Under the pieces are notes generated by a model, which saw only the letters and a program-made list of their open reading frames with translations, was not told the DNA's origin and did no database searches. Of a DNA stretch of 64,000 bases, positions 1 to 10,865 are shown piece after piece (position 1 is the stretch's first letter; every line of letters begins with the position of its first letter). Source of the DNA: Calliopsis andreniformis (lineage: Eukaryota > Arthropoda > Insecta > Hymenoptera > Andrenidae). The stretch spans positions 27,856,001 through 27,920,000 of the forward strand of contig NW_027480422.1 of NCBI RefSeq assembly GCF_051401765.1, in the 5' to 3' direction. The position numbers and the translations under genes were made by a program.

Positions 1-779
1 TTACTTTCACACTGGTTGCAATTATTCCTGTTATACGAAGGAAAAACTGTTGTATTTTTATTATATTTTATGCTTCGGGCGTTGACTTCTAAGGCCCTAA
101 CTATTGGATCTGGTGGACCAACGCTCTAGAGCGAAGTGTAGGTTGCCAGGAACGCAGAAATGACCATCACTTTCACACTGTTTGCAATTATTCCTGTTAT
201 ATGATGGAAAAGCGGATGTGTCTAGTTTGTATTTTATGCTTCTGGCGTTGACTTCTTAGGCCCTAACTACTGGATATCGTGGAGCAACGCCCTAGGGTTA
301 AGCCTAGGTTGCCGGGAACGTAGAAATGACCATTAGTTTCACACTGGTTGCAATCATTCCTGTTATACGATGGAAAAACTGTTGTATTTATTTTGAATTT
401 TATGCCTCTGGCGTTGACTTCTTAGGCCCTAACAATTGGATCTGGTGGAGCAACGCCCTAGGGTGAAGCCTAGGTTGCCCGGAACGTAGAAATGACCATA
501 TCTTTCACACAGGTTGCAATTATTCCTGTTATACGATAGAAAAACTGTTGGATTTTTATTACATTTTATGCTTCGGGCGTTGACTTCTAAGGCCCTAACT
601 ATTGGATCTGGTGTACCAACGCTCTAGAGTGAAGTGTAGATTGCCCGGAACGGAGAAATGACCTTTACTTTCACACTGGTTGCAATTTTTCCTGTTACAC
701 GATGGAAAAACTGTTGTATTTATATTGTACTTTATGCTTCGTGCGTTGACTTCTAAGGCCCTAACTATTCGATCTGGTG
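1..779. repeat. Left-edge satellite monomers, no recognised block duplication
   Basis: About 4.7 monomers, beginning mid-monomer at TTACTTTCACACTGG, so the array continues leftward out of the window. The units are individually diverged and mix TTCCTGTTATACG alleles with CTAGGGTGAAGCC and CTAGAGCGAAG ends. No gene or unique sequence was seen. Confidence 0.85.
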
Positions 780-1258
780 GAGGAACGCCCTAGGCTGAAG
801 CCTAGGCTGCCCGGAACGTAGAAATGACCATAACTTTCATACTGGTTGCACTTATTCGTTTTATACGATGGATAAACTGTTGTATTTATACTGTATTTTA
901 TGCTTCTGGCGTTGACTTCTAAGGCCCTAACAATTCGATGTGGTGGAGCAACACCCTAGAGCAAAACCTAGGTTGCCCAGAACGTAGAAATGACCATACC
1001 TTTCACACAGGTTGCAATTATTCCTGCTATACGATGGAAAGACTGTTGTATTTATTTTGTATTTTACGCATCTGGCGTTGACTTCTTAGGCCCTAACTAA
1101 TGGATCTGATGGAGCAACGCCCTAGGGTGAAGCCTAGGTTGCCCGGAATTTAGTAGTGACCATAACTTTCATACTGGTTGTAATTATTCGTTTTATACGA
1201 TGGAAAAACTGTTGTATTTATTTTGTATTTTATGCTTCTGGCGTTGACTTCTAAGGCC
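780..1258. repeat. Three-monomer cassette, copy 1
   Basis: Three consecutive diagnostic monomers: one with TTGCACTTATTCG (about 849), one with TTCCTGCTATACGATGG (about 1020), and one with TAGTAGTGACCATAAC and TTGTAATTATTCG (about 1150). The cassette reappears 997 bp downstream (six monomers plus the +1 insertion at about 1,490) at 1,777-2,255. Related versions lie near 4.3-4.7, 6.65-7.0, 12.6-13.0, 15.9-16.2 and, through the large duplication, 19.4-19.65 and 22.6-22.8 kb. Confidence 0.8.
854..870 (+). other. Degenerate CENP-B-box-like 17-mer (representative copy)
   Basis: The sequence ATTCGTTTTATACGATG can be laid on the CENP-B box pattern nTTCGnnnnAnnCGGGn. TTCG, the central A and the CG match, while the last two of the nine constrained bases (GG) read AT, giving 7 of 9. 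The same 17-mer recurs at this monomer position wherever the monomer carries the TTCGTTTTATACG allele (for example 2349-2365 and many copies right of 25 kb). Copies with TTCCTGTTATACG or TTCATTTTATACG match less well. I saw no copy with all nine bases. It could be chance in an AT-rich block, and binding is unproven. Confidence 0.3.
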
Positions 1259-1776
1259 GTAACTATTCGATGTGGTGGAGCAGCGTCCTAGAGTTAAGCC
1301 TAGGTTGCCCGGAACGTAGAAATGGCCATATCTTTCACACTGGTGGCAATTATTCCTGTTATACGATGGAAAAACTGTTGTATTTATTTTGAATTTTATG
1401 CTTCTGGCGTTGACTTCTTAGGCCCTAACTATTCGATCTGGTGGAGCAACGTCCTAGGGTGAAGCCTAGGCTGCCCGGAACGTAGAAATGACCTTTTACT
1501 TTCACACTGGTTGCAATTTTACCTGTTACACGATGGAAAAACTGTTGTATTTATATTGTACTTTATGCTTCGGGCGTTGACTTCTAAGGCCCTAACTATT
1601 CGATCTGGTGGAGCAACGTCCTAGGGTGAAGCCTAGGCTGCCCGGAACGTAGAAATGACCTTTACTTACACACTGGTTGCAATTTTTCCTGTTACACGAT
1701 GGAAAAACTGTTGTATTTATATTGTACTTTATGCTTCGGGCGTTGTCTTGTAAGGCCCGAACTATTCGATCTGGTG

Positions 1777-2255
1777 GAGGAACGCCCTAGGGTGAAGCCT
1801 AGGCTGCCCGGAACGTAGAAATAACCATAACTTTCATACTAGTTGCACTTACTCGTTTTATACGATGGAAAAACTGTTGTATTTATACTGTATTTTATGC
1901 TTCTGGCGTTGACTTCTAAGGCCCTAACTATTCGATGTGGTGGAGCAACGCCCTTGAGCAAAACCTAGGTTGCCCAGAACGTAGAAATGACCATATCTTT
2001 CACACTGGTTGCAATTATTCCTGCTATACGATGGAGAGACTGTTGTATTTACTTTGTATTTTATGCATCTGGCGTTGACTTCTTAGGCCCTAACTAGTGG
2101 ATCTGATGGAGCAACGCCCTAGGGTGAAGCCTAGGTTGCCCGGAACTTAGTAATGACCATAACTTTCATACTGGTTGTAATTATTCATTTTATACGATGG
2201 AAAAACTGTTGTATTTATTTTGTATTTTATGCTTCTGGCGTTGACTTCTAAGGCC
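1777..2255. repeat. Three-monomer cassette, copy 2
   Basis: Matches 780-1,258 at +997 bp with scattered substitutions, for example TTGCACTTACTCG for TTGCACTTATTCG and GGAGAGACTG for GGAAAGACTG. It also lies inside the larger 1,730-3,205 block that is copied at 4,221-5,697, so the cassette has moved at more than one scale. Confidence 0.8.
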
Positions 2256-2789
2256 GTAACCATTCGATCTGATGGAGGAACGTCCTATGGTGAAGCCTAG
2301 GCTGCCCGGAACGTAGAAATGAACATAACCTTCACACTGGTTGCAATTATTCGTTTTATACGATGGAAAAACTGTTGGATTTTTATTGTATTTTATGCTC
2401 CGGGCGTTGACTTCTAAGGCCCTAACTATTCGATCTGGTAGACCAACGCCCTAGGGTGAAGCCTAGGTTGCCCGGAACGTAGAAATGGCCATATCTTTCA
2501 CACTGGTTGCAACTATTCCTGTTATATGATGGAAAAACGGATGTGTCTATTTTGTATTTTATGCTTCTGGCGTTGACTTCTTAGGCCCTAACTACTGAAT
2601 CTCGTGGAGCAACGCCCTAGGGTTAAGTCTAGGTTGCCGGGAACGTAGAAATGACCATTACTTTCACACTGGTTGTAATTATTCCTGTTATACGATGGAA
2701 AAACTGTTGTATTTATTTTGAATTTTATGCTTCTGGCGTTGACTTCTTAGGCCCTAATAATTGGATCTGGTGGAGCAACGCCCTAGGGT

Positions 2790-3161
2790 GAAGCCTAGGT
2801 TGCCCGGAACGTAGAAATGACAATATCTTTCTCACTGGTTGCAATTATTCCTGTTATACGATGGAAAAACTGTTGGATTTTTATTACATTTTATGCTTCG
2901 GGCGTTGACTTCTACGGCCCTAACTATTGGATCTGGTGGACCAACGCTCTAGAGTGGAGTGTAGGTTGCCAGGAACGTAGAAATGACCATCACTTTCACA
3001 CTGTTTGCAATTATTCCTGTTATACGATGGAAAAACTGTTGTAGTTATATTGTATTTTATGCTTCTGGCGTTGACTTCTAAGGCCGTAGTCATTCGATGT
3101 GGTGGAGCAACGCCATAGAGTGAAGCCTATGTTGGTCGGAACGTAGAAATAACCATATCTT
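2790..3161. repeat. Two-monomer block, copy 1 (copied at +830 bp)
   Basis: Carries ACTTCTACGGCCCTAAC, GAGTGGAGTGTAGGTT and CGCCATAGAGTGAAGCCTAT, which recur exactly five monomers (830 bp) later at 3,620-3,991. It is nested inside block A copy 1. Confidence 0.8.
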
Positions 3162-3619
3162 TCACACTGGTTGCAATTATTCCTGTTATACGATGGAAAA
3201 ACTGTTGTATATTTATTGCATTTTATGCTTCGGGCGTTGACTTCTAAGGCCCTAACTATTCGATGTGATGGAGCAACGCCCTAGAGCGAAACCTAGGTTG
3301 CCCGGAACGTAGAAATGGTCATTACTTCCACACTGGTTGCAGTTATTCCTGTTATACGATGGAAAAACTGTTGCATTTTTATTGCATTTTCTGCTTCTGT
3401 CTTTGACTTCTAAGGTCCTAGCTATTCGATGTGGTGGGGCAGCGCCCCAGAGTGAAGCCTAGGATGCCCGGAGCCTAGAAATGGACATTACTTTCACACT
3501 GGTTGCAATTATTCGTTTTATACGATGGAAATACTGTTGTATTTATTTTGTAATTGGTGCTTCTGCCGTTGACTTCTTAGGCCCTAACTACTGGATATCG
3601 TGGAGCATCGCCCTAGGGT

Positions 3620-3991
3620 TACGCCTAGGTTGCCCGGAACGTAGAAATGACCATATCTTTCACACTGGTTGCAATTATTCCTGTTATACGATGGAAAAAC
3701 TGTTGTATTTTTATTATATCTTATGCTTCGGGCGTTGACTTCTACGGCCCTAACTATTGGATCTGGTGGACCAACGCTCTAGAGTGGAGTGTAGGTTACC
3801 AGGAACGTAGAAATGACCATCACTTTCACACTGTTTGCAATTATTCCTGTTATACGGTGGAAAAACTGTTGTAGTTATATTGTATTTTATGCTTCTGGCG
3901 TTGACTTGTAAGGCCGTAGTCATTCGATGTGGTGGAGCAACGCCATAGAGTGAAGCCTATGTTGGCCGGAACGTAGAAATAACCATATCTT
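3620..3991. repeat. Two-monomer block, copy 2
   Basis: Copy of 2,790-3,161 at +830 bp, with small changes such as GTAGGTTACCAGG for GTAGGTTGCCAGG. It ends where the +1 base variant TTCACCACTG begins. Confidence 0.8.
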
Positions 3992-4812
3992 TCACCACTG
4001 TTTGCAATTATACATTTTATACGATGGAAAAACTGTTGTATTTTTATTGTATTTTATGCTTCTGGCGTTGACTACTAGGGTCCTAGCTATTCGATCTGGT
4101 GGGGCAACGTCCAAGTGTGAAGCCTATGTTGCCCGGAAAGTAGAAATGACCATAACTTCCACACTGGTTGCAATTATTCTCGGTATACGATGGAAAAACT
4201 GTTGTATTTTTATTGCATTTTATGCTTCGGGCGTTGACTTCTAAGGCCCTAACTATTCGATCTGGTGGAGGAACGCCCTAGGGTGAAGCCTAGGCTGCCC
4301 CGAACGTAGAAATGACCATAACTTTCATACTGGTTGCACTTATTCGTTTTATACGATGGAAAAACTGTTGTATTTATACTGTATTTTATGCTTCTGGCGT
4401 TGACTTCTAAGGCCCTAACTATTCGATGTGGTGGAGCAACGCCCTAGAGTGAAGCCTAGGTTGCCCGGAACGTAGAAGTGACCATATCTTTCACACTGGT
4501 TGCAATTATTCCTGCTATACGATGGAAAGACTGTTGTATTTATTTTGTACTTTATGCATCTGGCGTTGACTTCTTAGGCCATAACTAGTGGATCTGATGG
4601 AGCAACGCCCTAGGGTGAAGCCTAGGTTGCCCGGAACATAGTAATGACCATAACTTTCATACTGGTTGTAATTATTCATTTTATACGATGGAAAAACTGT
4701 TGTATTTATTTTGTATTTTATGCTTCTGGCGTTGACTTCTAAGGCCGTAACCATTCGATCTGATGGAGGAACGTCCTAGGGTGAAGCCTAGGCTGCCCGG
4801 AACGTAGAAATG
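3989..4812. repeat. Block B copy 1 (five monomers, copied at +2,325 bp)
   Basis: Aligns with 6,314-7,137 at 2,325 bp (fourteen monomers plus one base). It starts with TTCACCACTG, which has one extra C relative to TTCACACTG, followed by ACTACTAGGGTCCTAGC, CGTCCAAGTGTGAAGCC and ATTCTCGGTATACG. The first two monomers of this block are also found at 10.47, 12.13 and 18.94 kb. Confidence 0.85.
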
Positions 4813-5697
4813 AACATAACCTTCACACTGGTTGCAATTATTCGTTTTATACGATGGAAAAGCTATTGGATTTTTATTGTATTTTATGCTCCGGGCGTTG
4901 ACTTCTAAGGCCCTAACTATTCGATCTGGTAGACCAACGCCCTAGGGTGAAGCCTAGGTTGCCCGGAACGTAGAAATGGCCATATCTTTCACACTGGTTG
5001 CAACTATTCCTGTTATATGATGGAAAAACGGATGAGTCTATTTTGTATTTTATGCTTCTGGCGTTGACTTCTTAGGCCCTAACTACTGAATCTCGTGGAG
5101 CAACGCCCTAGGGTTAAGTCTAGGTTGCCGGGAACGTAGAAATGACCATTACTTTCACACTGGTTGTAATTATTCCTGTTATACGATGGAAAAACTGTTG
5201 TATTTATTTTGAATTTTATGCTTCTGGCGTTGACTTCTTAGGCCCTAATAATTGGATCTGGTGGAGCAACGCCCTAGGGTGAAGCCTAGGTTGCCCGGAA
5301 CGTAGAAATGACAATATCTTTCTCACTGGTTGCAATTATTCCTGTTATACGATGGAAAAACTGTTGGATTTTTATTACATTTTATGCTTCGGGCGTTGAC
5401 TTCTACGGCCCTAACTATTGGATCTGGTGGACCAACGCTCTAGAGTGGAGTGTAGGTTGCCAGGAACGTAGAAATGACCATCACTTTCACACTGTTTGCA
5501 ATTATTCCTGTTATACGATGGAAAAACTGTTGTAGTTATATTGTATTTTATGCTTCTGGCGTTGACTTCTAAGGCCGTAGTCATTCGATGTGGTGGAGCA
5601 ACGCCATAGAGTGAAGCCTATGTTGGCCGGAACGTAGAAATAACCATATCTTTCACACTGGTTGCAATTATTCCTGTTATACGATGGAAAAACTGTT
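4221..5697. repeat. Block A copy 2
   Basis: Second copy of block A. It carries the same run of variants as 1,730-3,205, with a few substitutions such as AAGCTATTGG for AAACTGTTGG near 4,860. Its left part also belongs to block B (3,989-4,812), so blocks A and B overlap and record successive exchange events. Confidence 0.85.
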
Positions 5698-6313
5698 GTA
5701 TTTATATTGTATTTTATGCTTCTGGCGTGGTCTTATAAGGCCGTAACTATTCGATGTGGTGGAGCAACGCCCTAGAGTGATGCCTATGTTGCCCGGAGCG
5801 TAGAAATGACCATATCTTTCACACTGGTTGCAATTATTCCTGTTATACGATGGAAAAACTGTTGCATTTATATTGTATTTTATGCTTCGGGCGTTGACAT
5901 CTAAGGCCCTAACTATTCGATCTGGTGGAGCAACGCCCTAGGGTGAAGCCTACGTTGTCCGAAACGTAGAAATGAACATAACCTTCACACTGGTTGCAAT
6001 TATTCGTTTTATACGATGGAAAAGCTGTTGGATTTTTATTGTATTTTATGCTCCGGGCGTTGACTTCTAAGGCCCTAACTATTGGATCTGGTGGAGCAAC
6101 GCCCTAGGGTGAAGCCTAGGTTGCCCGGAACGTGGAAATGACCATCACTTTCACACTGGTTGCAATTATACGCTTTATATGATGGAAAAACTGTTGTATT
6201 TACCCTGTATTTTATGCTTCTGGCGTTGACTTCTTAGGCCCAGACTGTTCGATCTAGTGGAACAACGCCGTAGAATGAAGCCTAGGTTGCCCGGAACGTA
6301 GAAATGACCATTA

Positions 6314-7137
6314 CTTTCACCACTGTTTGCAATTATACATTTTATACGATGGAAAAACTGTTGTATTTTTATTGTATTTTATGCTTCTGGCGTTGACTAC
6401 TAGGGTCCTAGCTATTCGATCTGGTGGGGCAACGTCCAAGTGTGAAGCCTATGTTGCCCGGAAAGTAGAAATGACCATAACTTCCACACTGGTTGCAATT
6501 ATTCTCGGTATACGATGGAAAAACTGTTGTATTTTTATTGCATTTTATGCTTCGGGCGTTGACTTGTAAGGCCCTAACTATTCGATCTGGTGGAGGAACG
6601 CCCTAGGGTGAAGCCTAGGCTGCCCCGAACGTAGAAATGACCATAACTTTCATACTGGTTGCACTTATTCGTTTTATACGATGGAAAAACTGTTGTATTT
6701 ATACTGTATTTTATGCTTCTGGCGTTGACTTCTAAGGCCCTAACTATTCGATGTGGTGGAGCAACGCCCTAGAGTGAAGCCTAGGTTGCCCGGAACGTAG
6801 AAGTGACCATATCTTTCACACTGGTTGCAATTATTCCTGCTATACGATGGAAAGACTGTTGTATTTATTTTGTACTTTATGCATCTGGCGTTGACTTCTT
6901 AGGCCATAACTAGTGGATCTGATGGAGCAACGCCTTAGGGTGAAGCCTAGGTTGCCCGGAACATAGTAATGACCATAACTTTCATACTGGTTGTAATTAT
7001 TCATTTTATACGATGGAAAAACTGTTGTATTTATTTTGTATTTTATGCTTCTGGCGTTGACTTCTAAGGCCGTAACCATTCGATCTGATGGAGGAACGTC
7101 CTAGGGTGAAGCCTAGGCTGCCCGGAACGTAGAAATG
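6314..7137. repeat. Block B copy 2
   Basis: Nearly identical to 3,989-4,812. Noted differences are GACTTGTAAGG for GACTTCTAAGG (about 6,560) and CGCCTTAGGG for CGCCCTAGGG. The copies part at 7,138, where GACCATAAC replaces GAACATAAC. Confidence 0.85.
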
Positions 7138-8715
7138 ACCATAACTTTCATACTGGTTGCACTTATTCGTTTTATACGATGGAAAAACTGTTGTATTTAT
7201 ACTGTATTTTATGCTTCTGGCGTTCACTTCTAAGGCCGTAACTATTCGATGTTGTGGAGCAGCGTCCTAGAGCAAAACCTAGGTTGCCCAGAACGTAGAA
7301 ATGACCATATCTTTCACACTGGTTGCAATTATTCCTGCTATACGATGGAAAGACTGTTGTATTTATTTTGTACTTTATGCATCTGGCGTTGACTTCTTAG
7401 GCCCTAACTATTCGATCTGGTGGAGCAACGCCCTAGGGTGAAGCCTACGTTGTCCGAAACGTAGAAATGAACATAACCTTCACACTGGTTGCAATTATTC
7501 GTTTTATACGATGGAAAAACTGTTGGATTTTTATTACATTTTATGCTTTGGGCGTTGACTTCTAAGGCCCTAACTATTGGATCTGGTGGACCAACGCTCT
7601 AGAGTGAAGTGTAGATTGCCCAGAACGTAGATATGACCATGACCTTCACGCTTGTTGCAATTATTCCTGTTATGCGATGAAAATACTGCCGTTCTATTAT
7701 TGTAATTTTTGCTTCAGGCGTTGACTTCTAAGGCCGTAGCTATTCAATGTGGTGCAGCAACGCCCTAGAGTGAATCCTAGGTTGCCCGGAACGTGGAAAT
7801 GACCATTACTTCCACACTGTTTGCCATTATTCATGTTATACAATGGAAAAACTGTTGTATTTTTATTGCATTTTATGCTTCGGGCGTTGACTTCTAAGGC
7901 CCTAACTATTCGACCTGGTGGAGCAACGTCCTAGGGTGAAGCCTAGGCTGCCCGGAACGTAGAAATGACCATAACTTTCACGCTGTTTGCAATTACTCGT
8001 CTTATACGATGGAAAAGCTGTTGTATTTATATTGGATTTTATGCTTCTGTCGCTGCTTTCTAAGGCTCTAACCATTCGATCTGGTGGAGCTACGCCCTAG
8101 AGTGAAACCTAGGATGCAGAGAACCTAGAAGTGGCCATTAATTTCACACAGGTTGCAATTATTCCTGCTATACGATGGAAAACCTGTTGTATTTTTATTG
8201 TATTTTATGCTTCGGGCGTTGACTTCTAAGGCCCTAACTATTCGATCTGGTGGAGCAACGCCATAGTGTGAAGCCTAGGTTATCCGGAACGTAGAAATGA
8301 CCATTACTTTCACACTGGTTGCAATTATTCCTGTTATACGAAGGAAAAACTGTTGTATTTTTATTATATTTTATGCTTCGGGCGTTGACTTCTAAGGCCC
8401 TAACTAGCGGATCTGATGGAGCATCGCCCTAGGGTTAAGCCTATGTTGCCCGGAACGTAGAAATGACCATATCTTTCACACTGGTTGCAATTATTCCTGT
8501 TATACGATGGAAAAACTGTTGTATTTTCATTATATTTTATGCTTCGTTCGTTGACTTCTAAGGCCCTAACTATTGGATCTGGTGGAGCAACGCCCTAGGG
8601 TGAAGCCTAGGTTTTCCGGAACGTAGAAATGACCATATCTTTCACACGGGTTGCAATTATTCCTGTTATACGATGGAAAAGCTGTTGGATTTTTATTACA
8701 TTTTATGCTTCGGGC
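7138..8715. repeat. Diverged satellite monomers between blocks
   Basis: About 9.5 in-phase monomers with relatively many private changes, for example ATGCGATGAAAATACTGCCG near 7,670 and TCTGTCGCTGCTTTCTAAGG near 8,045. I did not see a long block copy covering the whole stretch. No gene, transposon or simple repeat was found. Confidence 0.8.
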
Positions 8716-9130
8716 GTTGACTTCTAAGGCCCTAACTATGGGAAGTGGTGGACCAACGCTCTAGAGTGAAGTGTAGATTGCCCGGAACGTAGAAATGACC
8801 ATTACCTTTACCGTTGTTGCAATTATTCATGTTATGCGATGAAAATACTGCTGTATTATTATTGTAATTTATGCTTCAGGCGTTGACTCCTAAGGCCGTA
8901 GCTATTCGATTTGGTGGAGCAACGCCCTAGAGTGAAGCCTAGGTTGCCCGGAACGTGGAAATGACCATTACTTCCACACTGTTTGCAAGTATTCATTTTA
9001 TGCAATGGAAAAACTGTTGTATTTTTATTGCATTTTAGGCTTCGGGCGTTGACTTCTAGGGCCCTAACTATTCGATCTGGTGGAGCAACGTCCTAGGGTG
9101 AAGCCTAGGCTGCCCGGAGCGTAGAAATGA
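8716..9130. repeat. 2.5-monomer block, copy 1 (copied at +5,148 bp)
   Basis: Contains the distinctive GACCATTACCTTTACCGTTG and ATGCGATGAAAATACTGCTG monomer followed by TTTGCAAGTATTCATTTTATG. The same order is at 13,864-14,278, 5,148 bp away (31 monomers plus 2 bases). Confidence 0.75.
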
Positions 9131-9204
9131 CCATATCTTTCACAATGGATGCAATTATTCCTGTTATACGATCGATAAACTGTTGCATTTATATTGCATT
9201 TTAT

Positions 9205-10785
9205 GCTTCGGGCGTTGACTTCTAAGGCCCTAACTATTCGATGTGGTGGAGCAACGCCCTAGGGTGAAGCCTAGGTTGCCCGGAACGTAGAAATGGGAAT
9301 ATCTTTCACTCTGGTTGCAATTATTCCTGTTATATGATGGTAAAACGGATGTGTCTATTTTGTATTCTATGCTTCTGGCGTTGACTTCTTAGGCCCTAAC
9401 TACTGGATCTCGTGGAGCAACGCCCTAGGGTTAAGTCTAGGTTGCCGGGAACGTAGAAATGACCATTACTTTCACACTGGTTGCAATTATTCCTGTTATA
9501 TGATGGTAAAACGGATGTGTCTATTTTGTATTCTATGCTTCTGGCGTTGACTTCTTAGGCCCTAACTAGTGTATCTGGTGGAGCAACGCCCTAGGGTGAA
9601 GCCTAGGTTGCCCGGAACGTAGAAATGGCCATATCTTTCACACTGGTTGCAATTATTCCTGTAATACGATGGAAAAACTGTAGTATTTATACTGTATTTC
9701 ATGCTTCTGGCGTTGACATCTAAGGCCCTAACTATTCGATGTGATGGAGCAACGCCCTAGAGCGAAACCTAGGTTGCCCGGAACGTAGAAATGACCATTA
9801 CTTCCACACTGTTTGCAATTATTCCTGTTATACGATGGAAAAGCTGTTGGATTTTTATTGTATTTTATGCTCCGTGCGTTGACTTCTTAGGCCCTAACTA
9901 TTCGATCTGGTGGAGCAACGCCCTCGAGTGAAGCCTAGGTTGCCCGGAACGTAGAAGTGACCGTTACTTTCACAATGTTTGCTATTATTCATTTCATACG
10001 ATGGAATAACTGTTGTATTTATATTGCGTTTTATGCTTCTGGCATTGACTTCTAAGGCCCTAACTATTCGATGTGGTGGAGCAACGTCCTAGAGTGAAGC
10101 CTAGGTTGCCCGGAACGTAGAAATGACCATAACTTTCACACTGGTTGCAATTATTCGTTTTATACGATGGAAAAGCCGCTGTATTTATATTGTTCTTTAT
10201 GCATTTGTCGTCGACTTCTAAGGCCCTAATTATTCGATCTGGTGGAGCAACGCTCTAGAGTGACGCCTAGGTTGCCCGGAACGTAGAAATGACCATTACT
10301 TTCACACTGGTTACAATTATTCATGCTATACGATGGAAAAACTGTTGCATTTTTATTGTATTTTATGTTTCTGGCGTTGACTTCTAATGCCGTAGCTATT
10401 CGATGTTGTGGAGCAACGCCCGAGAGTGAAGCCTAGGTTGCCCGGAACGTAGAAATGGCCATTACTTTCACCACTGTTTGCAATTATACATTTTATACGA
10501 TGGAAAAACTGTTGTATTTTTATTGTATTTTATGCTTCTGGCGTTGAGTACTAGGGTCCTAGCTATTCGATCTGGTGGGGCAACGTCCAAGTGTGAAGCC
10601 TATGTTGCCCGGAAAGTAGAAATGACCATAACTTCCACACTGGTTGCAATTGTTCTCGGTATACGATGGAAAAACTATTGTATTTTTATTGTATATTATG
10701 TTTCGGTCGTTGACTTCCAAGGGCCTAGCTATTCGATCTGGTGGAGCAACGCCCTAGAGTCAAGCCTAGGTTGCCCGGAACGTAG
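9205..10785. repeat. Block C copy 1 (about 9.5 monomers, copied at +1,661 bp)
   Basis: Aligns with 10,866-12,446 at 1,661 bp (ten monomers plus one base). Shared variants include AATATCTTTCACTCTGG, TGATGGWAAAACGGATGTG, GACCGTTACTTTCACAATG, AAGCCGCTGTATTTATATTG and TTCACCACTG. Inside it, about 9,487-9,545 departs from the other copy and instead matches the preceding monomer, which looks like a conversion patch. The right edge is near 10,785, where this copy goes on with GAACATAACC and the other with GAAGTGACCG. Confidence 0.88.
9487..9545. repeat. Candidate gene-conversion tract between adjacent monomers
   Basis: The stretch from CCTGTTATATGATGGTAAAA to about TTCTATGCTTCTGG is identical to the preceding monomer at about 9,325-9,377. 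At the equivalent monomer of block C copy 2 (about 11,148-11,206), and in the related monomers at about 14,470 and 21,111, the sequence is instead CCTCTTATACGATG(G/A)AAAAAC. Flanks on both sides agree with copy 2. A short internal replacement without change in monomer number fits gene conversion better than crossover. Confidence 0.6.
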
Positions 10786-10865
10786 AAATGAACATAACCT
10801 TCACATTGGTTGCAATTATTCGTTTTATACAATGGAAAAGCTGTTGGATTTTTATTGTATTCTAT

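Larger units (their letters stand above)
1730..3205. repeat. Block A copy 1 (nine monomers, copied at +2,491 bp)
   Basis: About 1.48 kb that aligns with 4,221-5,697 at an offset of 2,491 bp, fifteen monomers plus the +1 base from the insertion near 3,991. Shared private variants include GAACATAACCTTCACACTGG (2,321/4,812), AACTACTGAATCTCGTGG, CCTAATAATTGGATCTGG and GACAATATCTTTCTCACTGG (2,818/5,309). Similarity ends near 3,205, where TGTATATTTATTGC in this copy faces TGTATTTATATTG in the other. Confidence 0.85.

Noticed and set aside
560..600. Telomere-like CCCTAAC in GGCCCTAACTATT of most monomers
   Set aside because: Only one unit of the heptamer occurs per monomer, never in tandem, and it is within the ordinary consensus. 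It is not an interstitial telomere.
4515..4754. Minus-strand open frames of 60-81 codons (for example 4,515-4,754, 14,544-14,789, 63,760-63,954)
   Set aside because: They are antisense readings of the same monomers. They recur only where blocks are copied and vary in start and stop. No coding evidence.
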